Assembly: GCA_002221725.1 (NCBI GenBank)
Contig: NJFT01000008.1
Coordinates: forward strand, 248,001 to 312,000
DNA length: 64,000 bases
Source of the DNA: Scedosporium boydii
Taxonomy: Eukaryota > Ascomycota > Sordariomycetes > Microascales > Microascaceae
Direction: 5' to 3'
The notes below the pieces were generated by a model, which was not told the origin of the DNA, ran no database searches, and was given only the letters and a program-made list of their open reading frames with translations. The position numbers and the translations under genes are program-made. Every line of letters starts with the position of its first letter. Within the stretch, counting starts at the first letter, position 1. Shown in pieces: positions 47,515 through 60,400 of this stretch.

Positions 47515-48468
47515 ATGGCCCCTACTGCTTCCACTTTCCCCCTCAGCCAGACCCTCATGACGGGCTCCTCCTCCATCATTGACGCCCCCGTCAACCCGGC
47601 TAAGCCCTTCGCCGGCAAGGTCGCCGTAGTCACCGGTTCCGGCCGTGGCATCGGCAAGGGCATCGCCCTCGAGCTCGCCAAGCGCGGCTGCGACGTCGTC
47701 GTCAACTACGGCTCTAGCGCCAAGGCCGCCGAGGACACCGTCGCCGAGCTCAGGTCCTTCGGCACCAACCCCATCGCTCTCCAGGCCGACATCAGCAAGC
47801 CCGCTCAGGTGGCCGACCTCTTCGACCGTGTCATGGCCCACTACGGACACATCGAGTTCGTCGTCTCCAACTCGGGTACTGAGGTGTGGTCGTCCGAACT
47901 CGACGTCACCCAGGAGCTCTTCGATCGTATTTTCAACCTCAACTGCCGTGGCCAGTTCTTCGTCGCCCAGCAGGGCCTCAAGTACTGCAGCCGTGGCGGC
48001 CGCATCATCCTCACCTCTTCCATCGCTGCTTCCATGACTGGTATCCACAACCATGCTCTCTACGCCGGCTCCAAGGCTGCCGTCGAGGGCTTCACCCGCG
48101 CCTTCTCTGTCGACTGCGGCGAGAAGCAGGTTACCGTCAACGCCATCGCCCCCGGTGGCGTCAAGACCGACATGTACGACGAGAACTCGTGGCATTACGT
48201 CCCCAATGGCTACAAGGGTATGCCCATGGAGATCATTGACCAGGGTCTTGCCAACATGTGCCCTCTCAAGCGGGTTGGCGTTCCCGCTGATATCGGCAAG
48301 GCTGTTGCCATGATCTGCAGCCCCGAGAGCGAGTGGATCAACGGTATGTGTTCATGTTCTTTTTTTGTGCTGTTCCATCCCGGTGATCTTTATGGGAAGA
48401 GTCGACTAACGCTCTTTGAACCAACTATAGGCCAAGTCATCAAGCTTACCGGTGGATCTGCTACTTAA
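47515..48468 (+). CDS. T4HR1: 1,3,6,8-tetrahydroxynaphthalene reductase (DHN-melanin SDR)
   Basis: Two exons, join(47515..48343, 48431..48468), 288 residues; the intron (GTATGT...CTATAG) joins WING to QVIKLTGG. It is a classical short-chain dehydrogenase: NADPH site TGSGRGIG (40-47), NSG (119-121), catalytic Ser169, Tyr183 and Lys187 (YAGSK). FNLNCRGQFFVAQQGLKYC, GGVKTDMYDENSWHY and ESEWINGQVIKLTGG are characteristic of the Magnaporthe-type 4HN reductase rather than the 3HN reductase (BUF1). The expected reaction is reduction of tetrahydroxynaphthalene to scytalone. The C-terminus ends GGSAT; in this family the terminal residue lines the substrate pocket, so preference between 4HN and 3HN substrate is not settled by sequence. 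It sits between the two regulators and the synthase of the melanin group. Confidence 0.93.
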   Translation: MAPTASTFPLSQTLMTGSSSIIDAPVNPAKPFAGKVAVVTGSGRGIGKGIALELAKRGCDVVVNYGSSAKAAEDTVAELRSFGTNPIALQADISKPAQVADLFDRVMAHYGHIEFVVSNSGTEVWSSELDVTQELFDRIFNLNCRGQFFVAQQGLKYCSRGGRIILTSSIAASMTGIHNHALYAGSKAAVEGFTRAFSVDCGEKQVTVNAIAPGGVKTDMYDENSWHYVPNGYKGMPMEIIDQGLANMCPLKRVGVPADIGKAVAMICSPESEWINGMCSCSFFVLFHPGDLYGKSRLTLFEPTIGQVIKLTGGSAT

Positions 48469-51400
48469 GTGATTGGCACAATCACTTTCTGACATCTAGG
48501 AGAGAATCTATTTCTTCTAATGGGAAGGGCGGTTCCGATTCCTCACATGGCACGGGGATGAAGGACGGGGGTTATTTTTTTTTGGAAAGCCGTGGTTCCG
48601 TCGTGGAGGCACTGGGATAGGGATTTCTTTGGGAGTGTTTTCTTATGAAATTCTTGTTTGCTACTGTCAGTTTATATACTTCAATCACGGATGTACTAAA
48701 TATCTACATTCGATTCTTGGGACTTGGTTTGATTTGACCAACCAGTGGGGTGTGAGCCTTCGTCGGGTTCGGCTTCATGTGTTCACGGCTCGTAGATATT
48801 TGCTCTTGAGTATGACACCGCTAAATTCCAGAGTCATGACAATGTTGAAGCTCACGTCAAGCTATACTCCATAACTCGCTTCAGACATGCTTGAAAGTTC
48901 CCATCGTACATAACTCCAATCCCTTGCATGCCCGAGTGTTCCAGGCCCACTTGTCAAGAAATCTTGCCCAGAGATGAATTTCACCGTCCCTGGGTTCTCG
49001 GCCATTGTATCCAGTATCCAGTATTCGGTGAGAAGAGCCACAGAAGCCGCTGTCTTGATTCAATCTCCCCATTACAATCCCAAACTCTGTAGTTTATTTT
49101 TTGGTCCCGTGGGGCCGGTATACTCCGTTACGGCCTAGACCTACACCAATGCCGACCTCCCCGCGACCCATGTACCCTAAACAGAGCGAACAGACCGCCA
49201 TTAGTACGACTCTAGACAGGGTCACGATACGTCTTGAAGGGAAAATAGTATGCGAACGACGTTCGACGGAGAGCCACCAAAGCGGCCACAGGGCAGTAGA
49301 AGATGGTGGCAGGTCAGGACAGGTAGATATTCCCACCGATACTGGATATGCTATATCGTTGAAGGCAGAAATTGTGCCCTCGTACAGTGGAACTTTCGCT
49401 AGGGCTTTCGACTCTTACCCTCAGGTAGGACCAGGTGTGGTCACCGGTGATGGATCCCCGCGGCGCCACACGGAAATCCCAATAACACACGTTCAACATT
49501 CACGCGCCGTTGCTTGAATGATAGACTGAGAGATAAAGTCACTTGACACCTCCATCTCAACTTGACCCACACTTGATTTCAGACATAGCGTCAACGGCTG
49601 AAGGCGTCTAAAGTAGGGTCTCGAAACCTAGGTGGACCATCTCCCGGTCCCAACTTGACGACCTTGCCTCGTGGAAACACCCACCCCAATGTATAATAGA
49701 CGGCACTCATATGTTAACCAAGCAGATTAGTTTTGCGACGAAAAAAAAAAGAAAAAAAGAAAAAAGCAAACATCCGTGTCCTCCATGCTTTAGTCCCACG
49801 TCCTTCAGCCATCAGCTCGCCGTTAGCACAAGCCACATTGCAGCAAAGCCTAGGCTAGAACGCTACGGACACTTCAACGCCGTAGGCATGACTTCCTCGC
49901 CCATCTCTTGGCGCTTGCCACCACATGGATCGGCAGGGCCATGGGCCGAGTATTCGGCCCATCTTGTACGTATAGGCAGGTGTCTCACTCGGAATGTAGA
50001 TTGCAATCATTTTCCTGGAAAATGCTAGGAGGGGGAATTGGAGGAGAGCCCTAGACTAGTTAGCCTGGTAAGGCTATTCGGAGATATATGCTCTGCAGTG
50101 GCTTCGGCTACCCACTTGCTACCCACTTGCACAACGAAGGCGACGCCTGGAAAATAGTTGGATCGGGGCCAAAAGACGCCAATAATGAGGAACAGCCTGG
50201 GCTTGTAAGTGACGGCACATGATCTCGTCGGCAATTACTAGGTGGCTCGTCATGCAGGAAAAAGGTTGTCGAGAGGAAGACGGGGAGGGGTTCTCCCGAC
50301 GGCTATCCTAGAGAAAGCTGTCTGCCGGCGGTTTCAGTAACAGCATCCCAACGAATTCTAGAGGATCCATTTGCAAGCCCTTGCGAGTATTCTGTGTGGC
50401 CAGAGAATGCCATCGGTTGCAAGAGAGAAGTTCAGCAACATCACAAAAAGAGGTCCGCCATATCTGCGTCAACCTTCAAACTCCAGCTCTCCACTCGAAG
50501 ATGATTTGCAACACTTACTCCCAATCGATGTTGCTATGGTGTCAGACTGGAAGATCGCCAAGGGCTGAGCTGAGGCACATTTGAGACTAATGTACGCACG
50601 CTTCGTTGAGCTGCCTCATCACAAACGTGACCACGACTGTCCGTTGGTATCGATCACCACTTCTGTCTGTAAAACTAAAGTATTCCAAACAGGCTCAGGG
50701 AATCTCTGATTATCTTCTTCCGGCCACGCTTACTTCGTGTCCATAGAAGCTGAGAATCGTGGACAGCTCAGAGCGCGACGTGGAGAGCTCCCATCCACAC
50801 ATCTGGAGAGGGAGTTCTCCTTGATCGACGTACCACACTAGTTTGGGTAATTTTGAATGCCGCTATGGAGGGTCTTATGATTCTCGGAAGCACGGCATCC
50901 ACTCAGTTGTGGCTTGAGAAAAGGCGACATACCATTCTTTTGGGCAAATAGCGGTTTCGCAATTCCGAGTTTCCCCAACAGAGCAGCAGTCTCCCCGCGA
51001 GATATCGCACTTGGCACGCCTTTGGGTGTCCATATCTATGTCTCTGCGACAATGCAGTATCCAAACGAATAAGATATGGCCGCGCCTTTGCAATCGGATG
51101 CATGACGGCGATCACAAACCTAGAAAGGCGGTCAGTAGGAAATGAATGTCTTGGATCGTAACGACCGCCAGGTCAAGACTTCATATCAAATCCCATCAAA
51201 TCTGAGCCTCTCCATCACACAGAAAGCATAGAGAACATACCACAAGGACTATGCGTGTCGGTGAAGCCGTCCTACCTCGGAGTGATGGCCAGGTACTGAG
51301 GTGATGGGTACCTGGAGGTAGGGGCGTTCTCCAAGGACCTCATAATGGCTGGTAACCGAGAGGTTTGAATTTTGCCGTGTACCCCGATCCTCCACCACGT

Positions 51401-54400
51401 CCAAGTCTCTGGAAATCTGGTACGACTGCAAGCAAGCTGCAGCTGACTCTCGTATCTGTGTGTATCCAAAGCTGTTCAATGTGAAATATGCGGGCCACAG
51501 AAGGCGAGAAATAGGCACGGACGGGAGAGGATGGCGAGAGTTGGCGATGGAAATGCTAGATTGCAATTTTCGACGAGTTCACTCGAGTAATAAGTGCTGT
51601 TAATGACCTAAACAGACGCTGTTGATATTCCATTCAAAGCTCTTGCAGGCTCTTGGGCCACGAGTGAAGGGATTCGAGTGAAGGGATGCGAGTGAAGCTA
51701 TGACTAGGAATTTCGAAAAGATTTTTTTTTTCTTGGAAGAGAAAAGAGACGGAAAAAAAAAACAATTGGCTCAGAAATCACCTTAGTCGAGTGAGTTTGG
51801 CTTTCAAAATAAGACGATAAGAGGCAGTTGGTGAATGCGAGCCCAGTGACCCTTTGGTCAACGGAGGCAGTCCCACCGCCTCCGGCTCTGACGGTGGACC
51901 CGAAGAAATTGACGCCGATTCGACGGGCTGCATAGGGATCGATTCCTCTGTGCTGGCTTGGAATCGATGTCACCCACAAGTGCCAGCGCAAGAGCTTGGT
52001 TGATTATAGTTAGCGTGAGAACCTCAAGGGGGAATGACCCTGAGATTGCTGAGAGTAGGCCCAGTGAAGGAGGTTACAAGACCACCCGCTCGTCGCGTGG
52101 CAGAATGGGATAATGTTGCATTTTGTCGTCGAACCCTGTCCCTTGTCGCCAAGGGGGAGATGCAGCGACCACCCTGCATTGTCCAATGGGATTAGATGTT
52201 CAATCTTCTTGGCGACGAGAAGGGCAAGTCTTCCTCGTTAGTGGATCATCACACTCTCCCGCCCTCTTGACGCCACAAGAGAAGAAGAAGCAAAGAAGAA
52301 GCGATGGAGAAAAGACGCGATGAAGCATCCCATAACCACTGGCTGATCCGGCTTGGGATAGACACCAGCTCCCTTTCGCCGTTTTAGCCGGCGAGAGAAA
52401 CTGCTTTTTCTCGTAGAAACTCTTGGAGGGAATTTTTAAATTAGGCCGAGAATATCTTTTCTTGATTATCTGATGTCCGTCCAACGCAGGGCATGATGAC
52501 AGCGGCAATGAGGTGGATTTTTGGAACAACAGGGGTCAACGAGGCATAAAAGCGGAAGAGGAAATTCGGAGAAATGGCCCCCAAGGTGATATCAATGATT
52601 TCTTCATGAGCAGCTGTACATGTGGTAATCTAGCTGCGTGCTTGTGATTGTGATTCCAATATATCCTGACAAATCTTGCTCGTCATTCAATTACAATTGT
52701 AAGAGCGGTTTACAAACTTGGAACGGCTGCTATCGTCGGGATCACTCACATAACTCACATAGCTCACATCAAATGGTACGAAGTAATGGGCGCATGCCAA
52801 GACGGTAGGTACGAATATTGATGTACGGAAGTATGCACTTGCCCACCGGAGGGTATTTCTATCCCCGGGATGTCCAGGGTCGGCTCACGTAACAAGTGAC
52901 AGACGAAGATTTCTGGCTGGGAGGCGCTCATCGAGTCTGGTGCAACTAACCACATTTGATTGTGTCAGCGATGAGAGGTGCTAATACTAGGATGGCGAGG
53001 CAACTGTGGTCATCAAGGACAACCTGGGATCTGCTTACTTCGTACTTTATCCTGAACCGACGGAGGGTGGAAAAACGAGCCCCCGAGAGCTGACTCGTCA
53101 AATAGCGGCATCGCCCAAAATACAAGTCGTCCAGATCCGGGAATTTCAGGAACGGTGGGACAAATGGAACGGAAGAGGGGAAAGAAACAACAAGAAGGTC
53201 CAACCCAGGAATACCCCAGCCCGGCTCCCAATGATTGGATCTTACCGCTGCAGCCGACTCGGGACGACTGGTCCCCAGGGTTGATCCTGCCCCCCCCAAA
53301 ACTCTTTTCCAGCAGAGAAACAACTGTCGACAGGGATCCCCTTCCTAACTCTCCCCTGTCGGGTACCAAGCGGGTGGGTGGTTATGGAGAAGCACAACAT
53401 CGACTGATAGCGTTAAGCATGAGTGATCATATGCCGCTGCCGCTGGTGACCATCTCTGCGGTTCCTGCTGGCGTGAGTTGGTTTTGTACCTTTTCCTTCT
53501 TTCGTTCTCTACAACGTACAAATAGATGGCATTTGATCAGTTCATATAACTCTCAAGGTAAGTATTGAGTACCTGAAACGTGTAATTGTGAGTGCTCGCA
53601 ACGTCCCTCGGTACTCAACAACTGAATGCCATTCGTACTTCGTATGTGCACCTTCCCGAAATCGAGACACCATTTGAGACCCCAACCGAGAAGGAACTTT
53701 GAGCTCTTCTCTCCATCTCGTATCTGCAATGGGAAACTTGGAGCTCGGCAAATATCGAAGGCTCATGCTCCCGACAAGAATTAACGTTTGTTTATGTTGG
53801 TGTTGTCTGCTGTGTCGAGTCTGGACCACCAAACAATATGCAGTGCTATATTTCATCCAAAGTCTCGCGGACGGCTGATATCCCATGCCGTCAATTGTCC
53901 ACGTTCGCATCCTTCATCAGCTTCCTCACCGGATTCGGCACGACGATAGACCGATCCCGCGAGGCCAACTTATCTTGATATCTATATGGCACCATATCGT
54001 TTAGCTGGGTCTATTTATATTGCCAATGCTTTTCCCGACCACCTCGCTTGGAGCTTGTCAACAATTTATTGTAATACGCAATGGCTCACGTAGTCCAATG
54101 CCGGGCGCAATCAAAAATCATCGACAGGCACACCATTCTGCACTACTCGTCCCCGCTCCCGGTACGAAAACGTTGGGGTAGAGGTCGGATGACTTCCTGA
54201 CACCCCCACAGACTCATCGCCGTTCTCTTTTTCACACAACCATGAAGCCATCGTCGCGGAAGGCATCGCGCATCACACTGCACTGACAGGCGGGTCAAGC
54301 TCTCCCATGGTCAGAATCAGCAATCTTTTTGAAAACGCGGCCTGCTTTCTCGGAAAATTGTTGAACTGCCTCCCTAAACTGGCCATCAGCCGTTCCCTCT

Positions 54401-56147
54401 GCGCCGCCAAGTAAATAAAAACGGCACTCACGGCATAGCCTGCAAGCTTAATGATGTAATATCTGATCCTTGCCAGGAACGCTGCCTCGAACCTTGTACT
54501 CGATGTTGTGTCGTGGCGTAGCCGACAGGACACAACATCAAATCTGCTGCATCACCCACGCGAATACGACTTGCCCTCATTGCCGTCTAAGGGGTGGCTC
54601 GTGATGACCACATTGGGCCTGGATTCTTAGTGGTGTGCTACGTCTAATGCAGGACCCAGGCCAGGCACGCAGAAACTTGTGCCTGGATATTGCATGCTCC
54701 TGCTGTCCCTCTCCAAGCGAGTGAGCATGGTCCACCTCCTTCCCCCCTCTCTAAGAGAGCATCTCCTCAAGGCTCGTATTCTTTAGCTCTCCAGATCACG
54801 TCCCCATCCCTAAACAACACCTAGTAGGTCTCGGAGGGTTTTACGTCCCTCTTCTCAAAGTGAACTTGCAGGTAGGTACAACATTTATAGTAATACTTCT
54901 CAGTATCACGATTTTTCTATTTGCTTAGGAGGCAGGGGGACTGCTTGATGACACTAGCCGGTTCAGCCTCTCTTTCCTTGCCCATCTTTTTAAACGGGAC
55001 GAAGATCCGTCGACCGGGTACCTATGCTCTGCGCTGCATATCGTGTTTATTAGCACCGGAATTAAAATAATTGCATTCCCAATTGATCAATTCACCAATT
55101 GATCTTTGTTACATTGGAGACTGTCACCTGAACAACCGGTGGTGGACCGTCTGCGACTGCTCTTTCGAGGTCATGTTTATCCGCACTGACCGACCAAGTG
55201 CAAACCGGGGGACTCAGAGCAAGCTCCGGGGACAAACACGCTAATGTACCGCAAATGGAGCAATCAAATGGGATCGTCGACGTTTACACCACGAAGCACG
55301 CACTCAAAAAAGCAGGATGTGCGGGATGAGAACCCCCAAGACTTCAATATTGGAGAAGTGTGTTTTGGCTGAACGACCCGAACCCCACCACTTCGCCCCA
55401 TCTCCAGACGGCAGATGAAGGGGAGCTTCTAAAAATGGAAATTTCCGACGACAATCCTCTTTAAACGGCTCGAAGCGCTAGTGTCATGTATGTTTAGGTT
55501 TTGGTGCAATATCTGCCTGGAGAAATGATCACGAGAAAGGAAAAAGGAAAGGGGAAAATAAAATGTCTGGCCTGTCATTATTTCCTTGCAATCAAGGCGG
55601 GAAAGCCCCATTGGGCCTGGATATTAAGGTGGGAGAAAGAGCAATACCTCCACAGGCCTCCCCCATTTTTCCTAGATTTCTTGATTCGCATTCGCCAGTG
55701 ACTCCATTCAATAATCATCGTATTGTGTTGAATGAAGTGGAAGAAACCCCATACTTCAGACTGGGCGCGCCAACTATTAACGGCCCAAGATATGGGTTCG
55801 GACCCTTCCGGCAAGACGTTCCGGCAAGAGCTCTTTAGCAATTGGTTCAGTATTGGCCAGGTTGGACGGTGAGATAGTCATAGGAGAGAATAGAGAATAT
55901 TAGACACATGTCGCAAAAATAGAAAATTTTAGACCCAGGAAATTATTAGCTGATAAACATTAAGCTTTCGTGCTGTCGTTTCCCTTTGAAACAAGGTATT
56001 TTTGCCCGCCAGTCCATAACCATGATTAAAAGGGCATATAGATTTCGTAGAATAGAATCCAGTGGAGGAAAGAAAAGAAGAGAGGGGAGGGAGAAAAAAA
56101 AAATATCTGTCTTCATTTCCATCCTGCTTCCAAGTATTGGCTGTAGC
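48469..56147. other. 7.7-kb spacer inside the melanin gene group
   Basis: No supportable gene; the largest open frames (to about 138 codons) have no family resemblance. It contains three 9-mers TACGAAGTA/TACTTCGTA (52777, 53036 and 53636), a 14-bp minisatellite at 51661 and a short CTCACATA repeat near 52744..52768. Such a gap between co-functioning genes is unusually long for a fungal cluster. Confidence 0.45.
51661..51699 (+). repeat. 14-bp minisatellite
   Basis: CGAGTGAAGGGATT at 51661, CGAGTGAAGGGATG at 51675 and a partial CGAGTGAAGCT at 51689, head to tail. A further related ACGAGTGAAGGGATT-like copy boundary is just upstream. Confidence 0.85.
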
Positions 56148-57461
56148 TCAAGAGAATTGTACCCTTCCTTGTCGATGTTTAACAACTTCAAGAGTGGTTC
56201 CCAGAGTGTGGTTCAGATAACCAATCATAGCTTTTCCGACTGCTGGATCGTCAGAAAGCTCAGTGCAGACCTCGCGGAACTGGGAGTAAACTTCCTCAAG
56301 CTTTCGCAGTTCTCGATTTAGTATTTCCAGTTCCAGCCATCGTCCGTCCTCACCACCTAAGGTATACGCTCCTAGGCTGATTCCTAGAGCGCTATTCGGA
56401 CTGGAATTTCCATTGCTACCGGCGAGAGAGTGGGTGGTCTCGATAGGGGGAGCCGCCGGGTTCTCGAAATAGACTTGGCTTGAATTCTTGTAGAAATTCG
56501 TAATTTTACCCATCAATGTGGCCAAAAGCATGGCTGCTGTGTGGGTGCCGGATCGACTCATACATCGGGGACAAGCAAGCATTGTTGCACAGCCCTCGAC
56601 AGCAGTTCGATTGAGCGATAATACAACATCGAAGGGCGGAGGGTTCGGAGTGGATGCGTTGTGGAGTGCCTGTAATGACTGGAGGCAGAGTGTAAAGCAA
56701 TTGCAAGTGTTCGTTGAACCTACCGCAGCTACTGCGCCGACAGATGCTGGTCGATGTCGATGTGGTACGTTTGGTGTGACGGAAGGACTCGGGAAGTAGT
56801 TTGAACCCATGCTCGCAGGGGTCGGTAGAGAAGTGGGTGTATCATAAGCCATCATTTCGTGGTTTGTTGGAGTTCCTACTGCCACTGCATCCATCCAGGG
56901 AGAAACCAAAGGCATCTGCATCCCCGCATCCATGGAAGCTGACCGGCCATGACCAGGCTGCAGTTGAGTGGCTGCCATTGACATATCCGCAAAGGCTGCA
57001 CCCTGGATTTCAGCGGAAGAGACCCATGGACCAGTGCCGACGCCATATATGTCCATCCCAACATTAGGGTTGTGCTGGTTCGGGTCAAGAACACACAGTC
57101 CGGGGTTCATTGAAGGGTTAGGGTTCAAAGAACCATCCAAGTTAGGTGGGGTATGCCATCCGGTCTCGAGTTTGTAAAGTCCTAATTGTGCTGCATGATT
57201 CTGATACGCCATCTGCTTGTCGTCCTGGATTCCGTTCAAGGGGCCCATGTGTTGGTGTGATGGGCTTCCATGGGGACCCGTGAGTATGCCATCCGATTTT
57301 GGCTTTCCCGAGCGACTGGAAGGGGAATATCGACACTCTAACCCGCACGCCAGACATCTGGAGCAGATGGGTCGTGCTTTGGAGCATTTCACCTTGGCGA
57401 TGAAGCATCCATCACAAGATGCGCGAAGACGCGGTTGACGTGGTTTTGCACTCGAAGCCAT
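56148..57461 (-). CDS. AflR-type Zn2Cys6 transcription factor
   Basis: Single exon, 437 residues. The N-terminal binuclear cluster has Cys at 16, 19, 26, 33, 36 and 43 (RASCDGCFIAKVKCSKARPI, then CSRC), followed by a basic linker (RYSPSSRSGKPK). The C-terminal half carries an AflR-like regulatory region: NTCNCFTLCLQSLQALH, TMLACPRCMSRSGTHTAAML, and YTLGGEDGRWLELEILNREL leading to a helix with LEEVYSQF. AflR-type factors control aromatic polyketide clusters, and comparable factors sit beside melanin PKS genes in other Sordariomycetes; PfmaF/PfmaH of Pestalotiopsis is a case I recall, so treat that as unverified. It is codirectional with the synthase and is a likely local activator. A TTATAAG at 57694..57700 lies about 235 bases before the start and may be its TATA element. 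Confidence 0.88.
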   Translation of the reverse strand: MASSAKPRQPRLRASCDGCFIAKVKCSKARPICSRCLACGLECRYSPSSRSGKPKSDGILTGPHGSPSHQHMGPLNGIQDDKQMAYQNHAAQLGLYKLETGWHTPPNLDGSLNPNPSMNPGLCVLDPNQHNPNVGMDIYGVGTGPWVSSAEIQGAAFADMSMAATQLQPGHGRSASMDAGMQMPLVSPWMDAVAVGTPTNHEMMAYDTPTSLPTPASMGSNYFPSPSVTPNVPHRHRPASVGAVAAVGSTNTCNCFTLCLQSLQALHNASTPNPPPFDVVLSLNRTAVEGCATMLACPRCMSRSGTHTAAMLLATLMGKITNFYKNSSQVYFENPAAPPIETTHSLAGSNGNSSPNSALGISLGAYTLGGEDGRWLELEILNRELRKLEEVYSQFREVCTELSDDPAVGKAMIGYLNHTLGTTLEVVKHRQGRVQFS

Positions 57462-60400
57462 AATGACTGGCCGTCTGAATTCCGGAATTGAGGCAGAGGA
57501 GAAAGGGCTAGAAGAAAAAAAAAGAAGTAGTATGTAGGGGATGTATGTCGAAAATTGGGGAAGAGGTCGTTGCTCGAGTTGGGCGGCGAAAAAAGCATTG
57601 GGCGAGTTGAATTAGATGTCACCTGGAGGCTGCCACCACTCTCTCCAGAAAGATTTGTAAGAGGAGTGCAAGGAAGGTCGAGGTATACCGAACTTATAAG
57701 GGGCCTGGGGGGAAGGAAGAGCTAAAGAGAGTCAATGGAAGGAGGGTAATGGCTAGCTAGACAGTAGGCGTGCGGCTGGTTGGACGAAATGAAGAACTCT
57801 ATGCATCTAAGAAGCAAGCGAAGATAGACGTCGGGATGTACATTTCCAATACGGGACTGGTAGGTGGGATTAATGAGGCAAAATGTAATAAGAGTAAATG
57901 AATGAGACGGGCACGGGATTGGGTGGGAGCAACAGCGAGAGGAAGAAATCAGAGACTTGAAGACGATGGAAAAATGTGGTTCCGAAAATAAACTGAAAAA
58001 GCAGTGAGGGAAGATGGAGAGGAGTCAAGCGAGCCATGGTATGAAGCGGAAACACGCATCTCAGACCCTGATTTGAAGCTGGCAAGATCTAAAATAACAA
58101 AGGTTCCCGCCATGCCGAGGACGACAGAGATAGGGAAGCCCAGTTGGTCTCCAGGGGAGATCATTGCAAGGAAGTGAAGGCAGCTAGCTCATCGTGGCAA
58201 GTCAACCAGGTAAAGAGACCACTTGTATTCGAGCGAGCCCATCGAAGCTACCTTGCTTTGTTCTCGATTTCGTTCTTTTTTTTTTTCCTTTTCTCACCCT
58301 GGATCCGTTCCCCATTCTTTTCTTTTCTTTTCGAACCTATGGTCTGAAGTCAATTCCAATTCCAGGAGGGAATGAGTCCCCCTTCAGACCACCACGGCAC
58401 AATTGTAGGAGAGAGCCGGGCCCGGCCGTGTCCCGTCATCGTTTCCCCAATGGAGAAGGTGGGTAGAGTTATAAGTTGAGAGGGTCGCTACCGTGACCTA
58501 CCTCGCAGCCAAGCCTGAGCAGCCAAAACACTCCCAGGTCAGGCTAAGACGGGAGAAGTCGCATCTACGCGACGAAGATCCGGGTTTATAGACTAATAAG
58601 GGCAGGCGTGTCGGCTATGGCTCTCTCCGGCCTGCTGCAGCTGACCTGCGAAACGAAGACTGGTCAAATGGAATATGCTCCAGTCCAATGCTTCAAGGAG
58701 CTCAGGCCCGGAGAGGAGGGCATTTTCCTTGCGGCGACTTGGCTGGCGATCAAAGTAGAAGTCATTGACCAATTGAGGGAGCCACTTTCCTCCCTTTGAA
58801 GTCAGGGACGAATCGATGTACCTCAGTAACCCTCAATGAACTTTGGTCGTCCGATTTCTGCGTGCTGGCTAAATTGAGGTACCCCGGCATCAATGATCAA
58901 TTGATGCCTGGTCCATTGCCTGGCCCTGAGGCCACCAAATGAATTAGCGGGAAGGACCAGACCAATTTCAGTCGCCGACCCTGACGGGTAAACCACTCTT
59001 GGAGACCCTGTATTACAGTTGTACCATTTCCATGTGCCAATGGTTGTGGGGAAGTCGACACCGACATCTTGACCGAAGATCCTTTCCATGCCATCAAAAC
59101 TTCGGACTTGTAGATAAACGGCATGACCTGGAAAACGAGCCCGTGGAGTTGTGGAGTACCTGAGAAGATGTCGAGATTAAGATCGGATGCTTCTCTTTTA
59201 AATCGACTCGGTAAGCTCAAGGCCTTTCTTCTGTTTTCCCAAGACGTACAGAGCTGGGTCATGTCCTGCAGAGGCAATGGGAATATGTAAACCATCTTGA
59301 CGACGCCGGTTTTAACAATGGATTTATGGGAACATCTCATCCACATGCCGAAACACTCAACTATTTCCCTGAGGAGTGGCACAGAACAGTATCGGTTTGC
59401 TCCTGCCACTAGGATAAACAGACATGGGTGGCTTGAGTGGTAGCAAAGTTCCGTCGCTGCTTCCCCGGACTCGACAAGCTTTGTGATCAGCTGTGCGCTG
59501 CCAACCTCAGCGCCTTCTCCTGTTCGCCTTCGGTTCACAAACCACCGACCTGTATCGACAAATTATAGCGTTGAATCTTCAGCTGGGATGATGAGCTTGA
59601 CATTGCTGCGTACTTGAGATTAGAGAGTTGGACCCGTCAAAGCTTCCATACGATGACATTGATTTCGAGTCTAGGCCTCCTATGAGGCAGGAATATTGTC
59701 GTACCCTCGCACAACAGCCGCTCACTGTACCCTACCCGTACTGTTTACACCTCACTACCTGGCGCGGGCGGGAGCCACCATATGCAGTAAACGGAATTAG
59801 GCTGTTGCGGTGCTTAAAGCAACTTTCTGGCTCGGTGAAAGCGTCCATCTCCTGCCCGCCCTCTCCTTATATCAACACAATACTTTGTACGACGAAAGCA
59901 GTTTGGGTCTAAGCATGGAATTTGCCCTCCTTTAGCGAGCCGAGCCCGACTCCATATTCCTCCTGAACAAGCGAGGCTCGCCAGAATTGCTTCTCATTAG
60001 CGAGTATGTTGAGGGGAATAAGAGCTTCTCTGGCATTTGCCTCTGCTCTTTGACACAGGATCGGCCACCGCGATGATATCTCCCGAAGCGAGGTGAGAAT
60101 CCTTCTCTAATCGAGACAAACAAAAAAATGTCCGTGGAGAGAATTTCGGATAATTGTTGATCATTACAACCGTACGAGTGAGGCTCCTATTCTCCCGTCC
60201 CCTACCCCCAGCAAGATATGCAAGTTACAAACGCTCGTAAGTTTTCGCCAGTCTGATATCATGCACGACATCGTAACCGGAGCCCTGGCATCATCGTATA
60301 GCCACACAGTTCTTTCTCCCCCGGATCCTTGCATTTGATCGTCGTTGTTCCTATGCAGCATTTGTCAACGTTCAGACTAACGCGGAATAATACCAACGAT

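Noticed and set aside
47377..48195. 272-codon open frame antisense to the reductase
   Set aside because: It overlaps a well-supported SDR gene in the opposite strand; the translation is Gly/Asp/Val-rich as expected from the complement of GC-ending codons.
52098..52140. TGGCAGAATGGG followed by GTCGAACCC, resembling A and B boxes
   Set aside because: The spacing is too short for a tRNA and no stems form.
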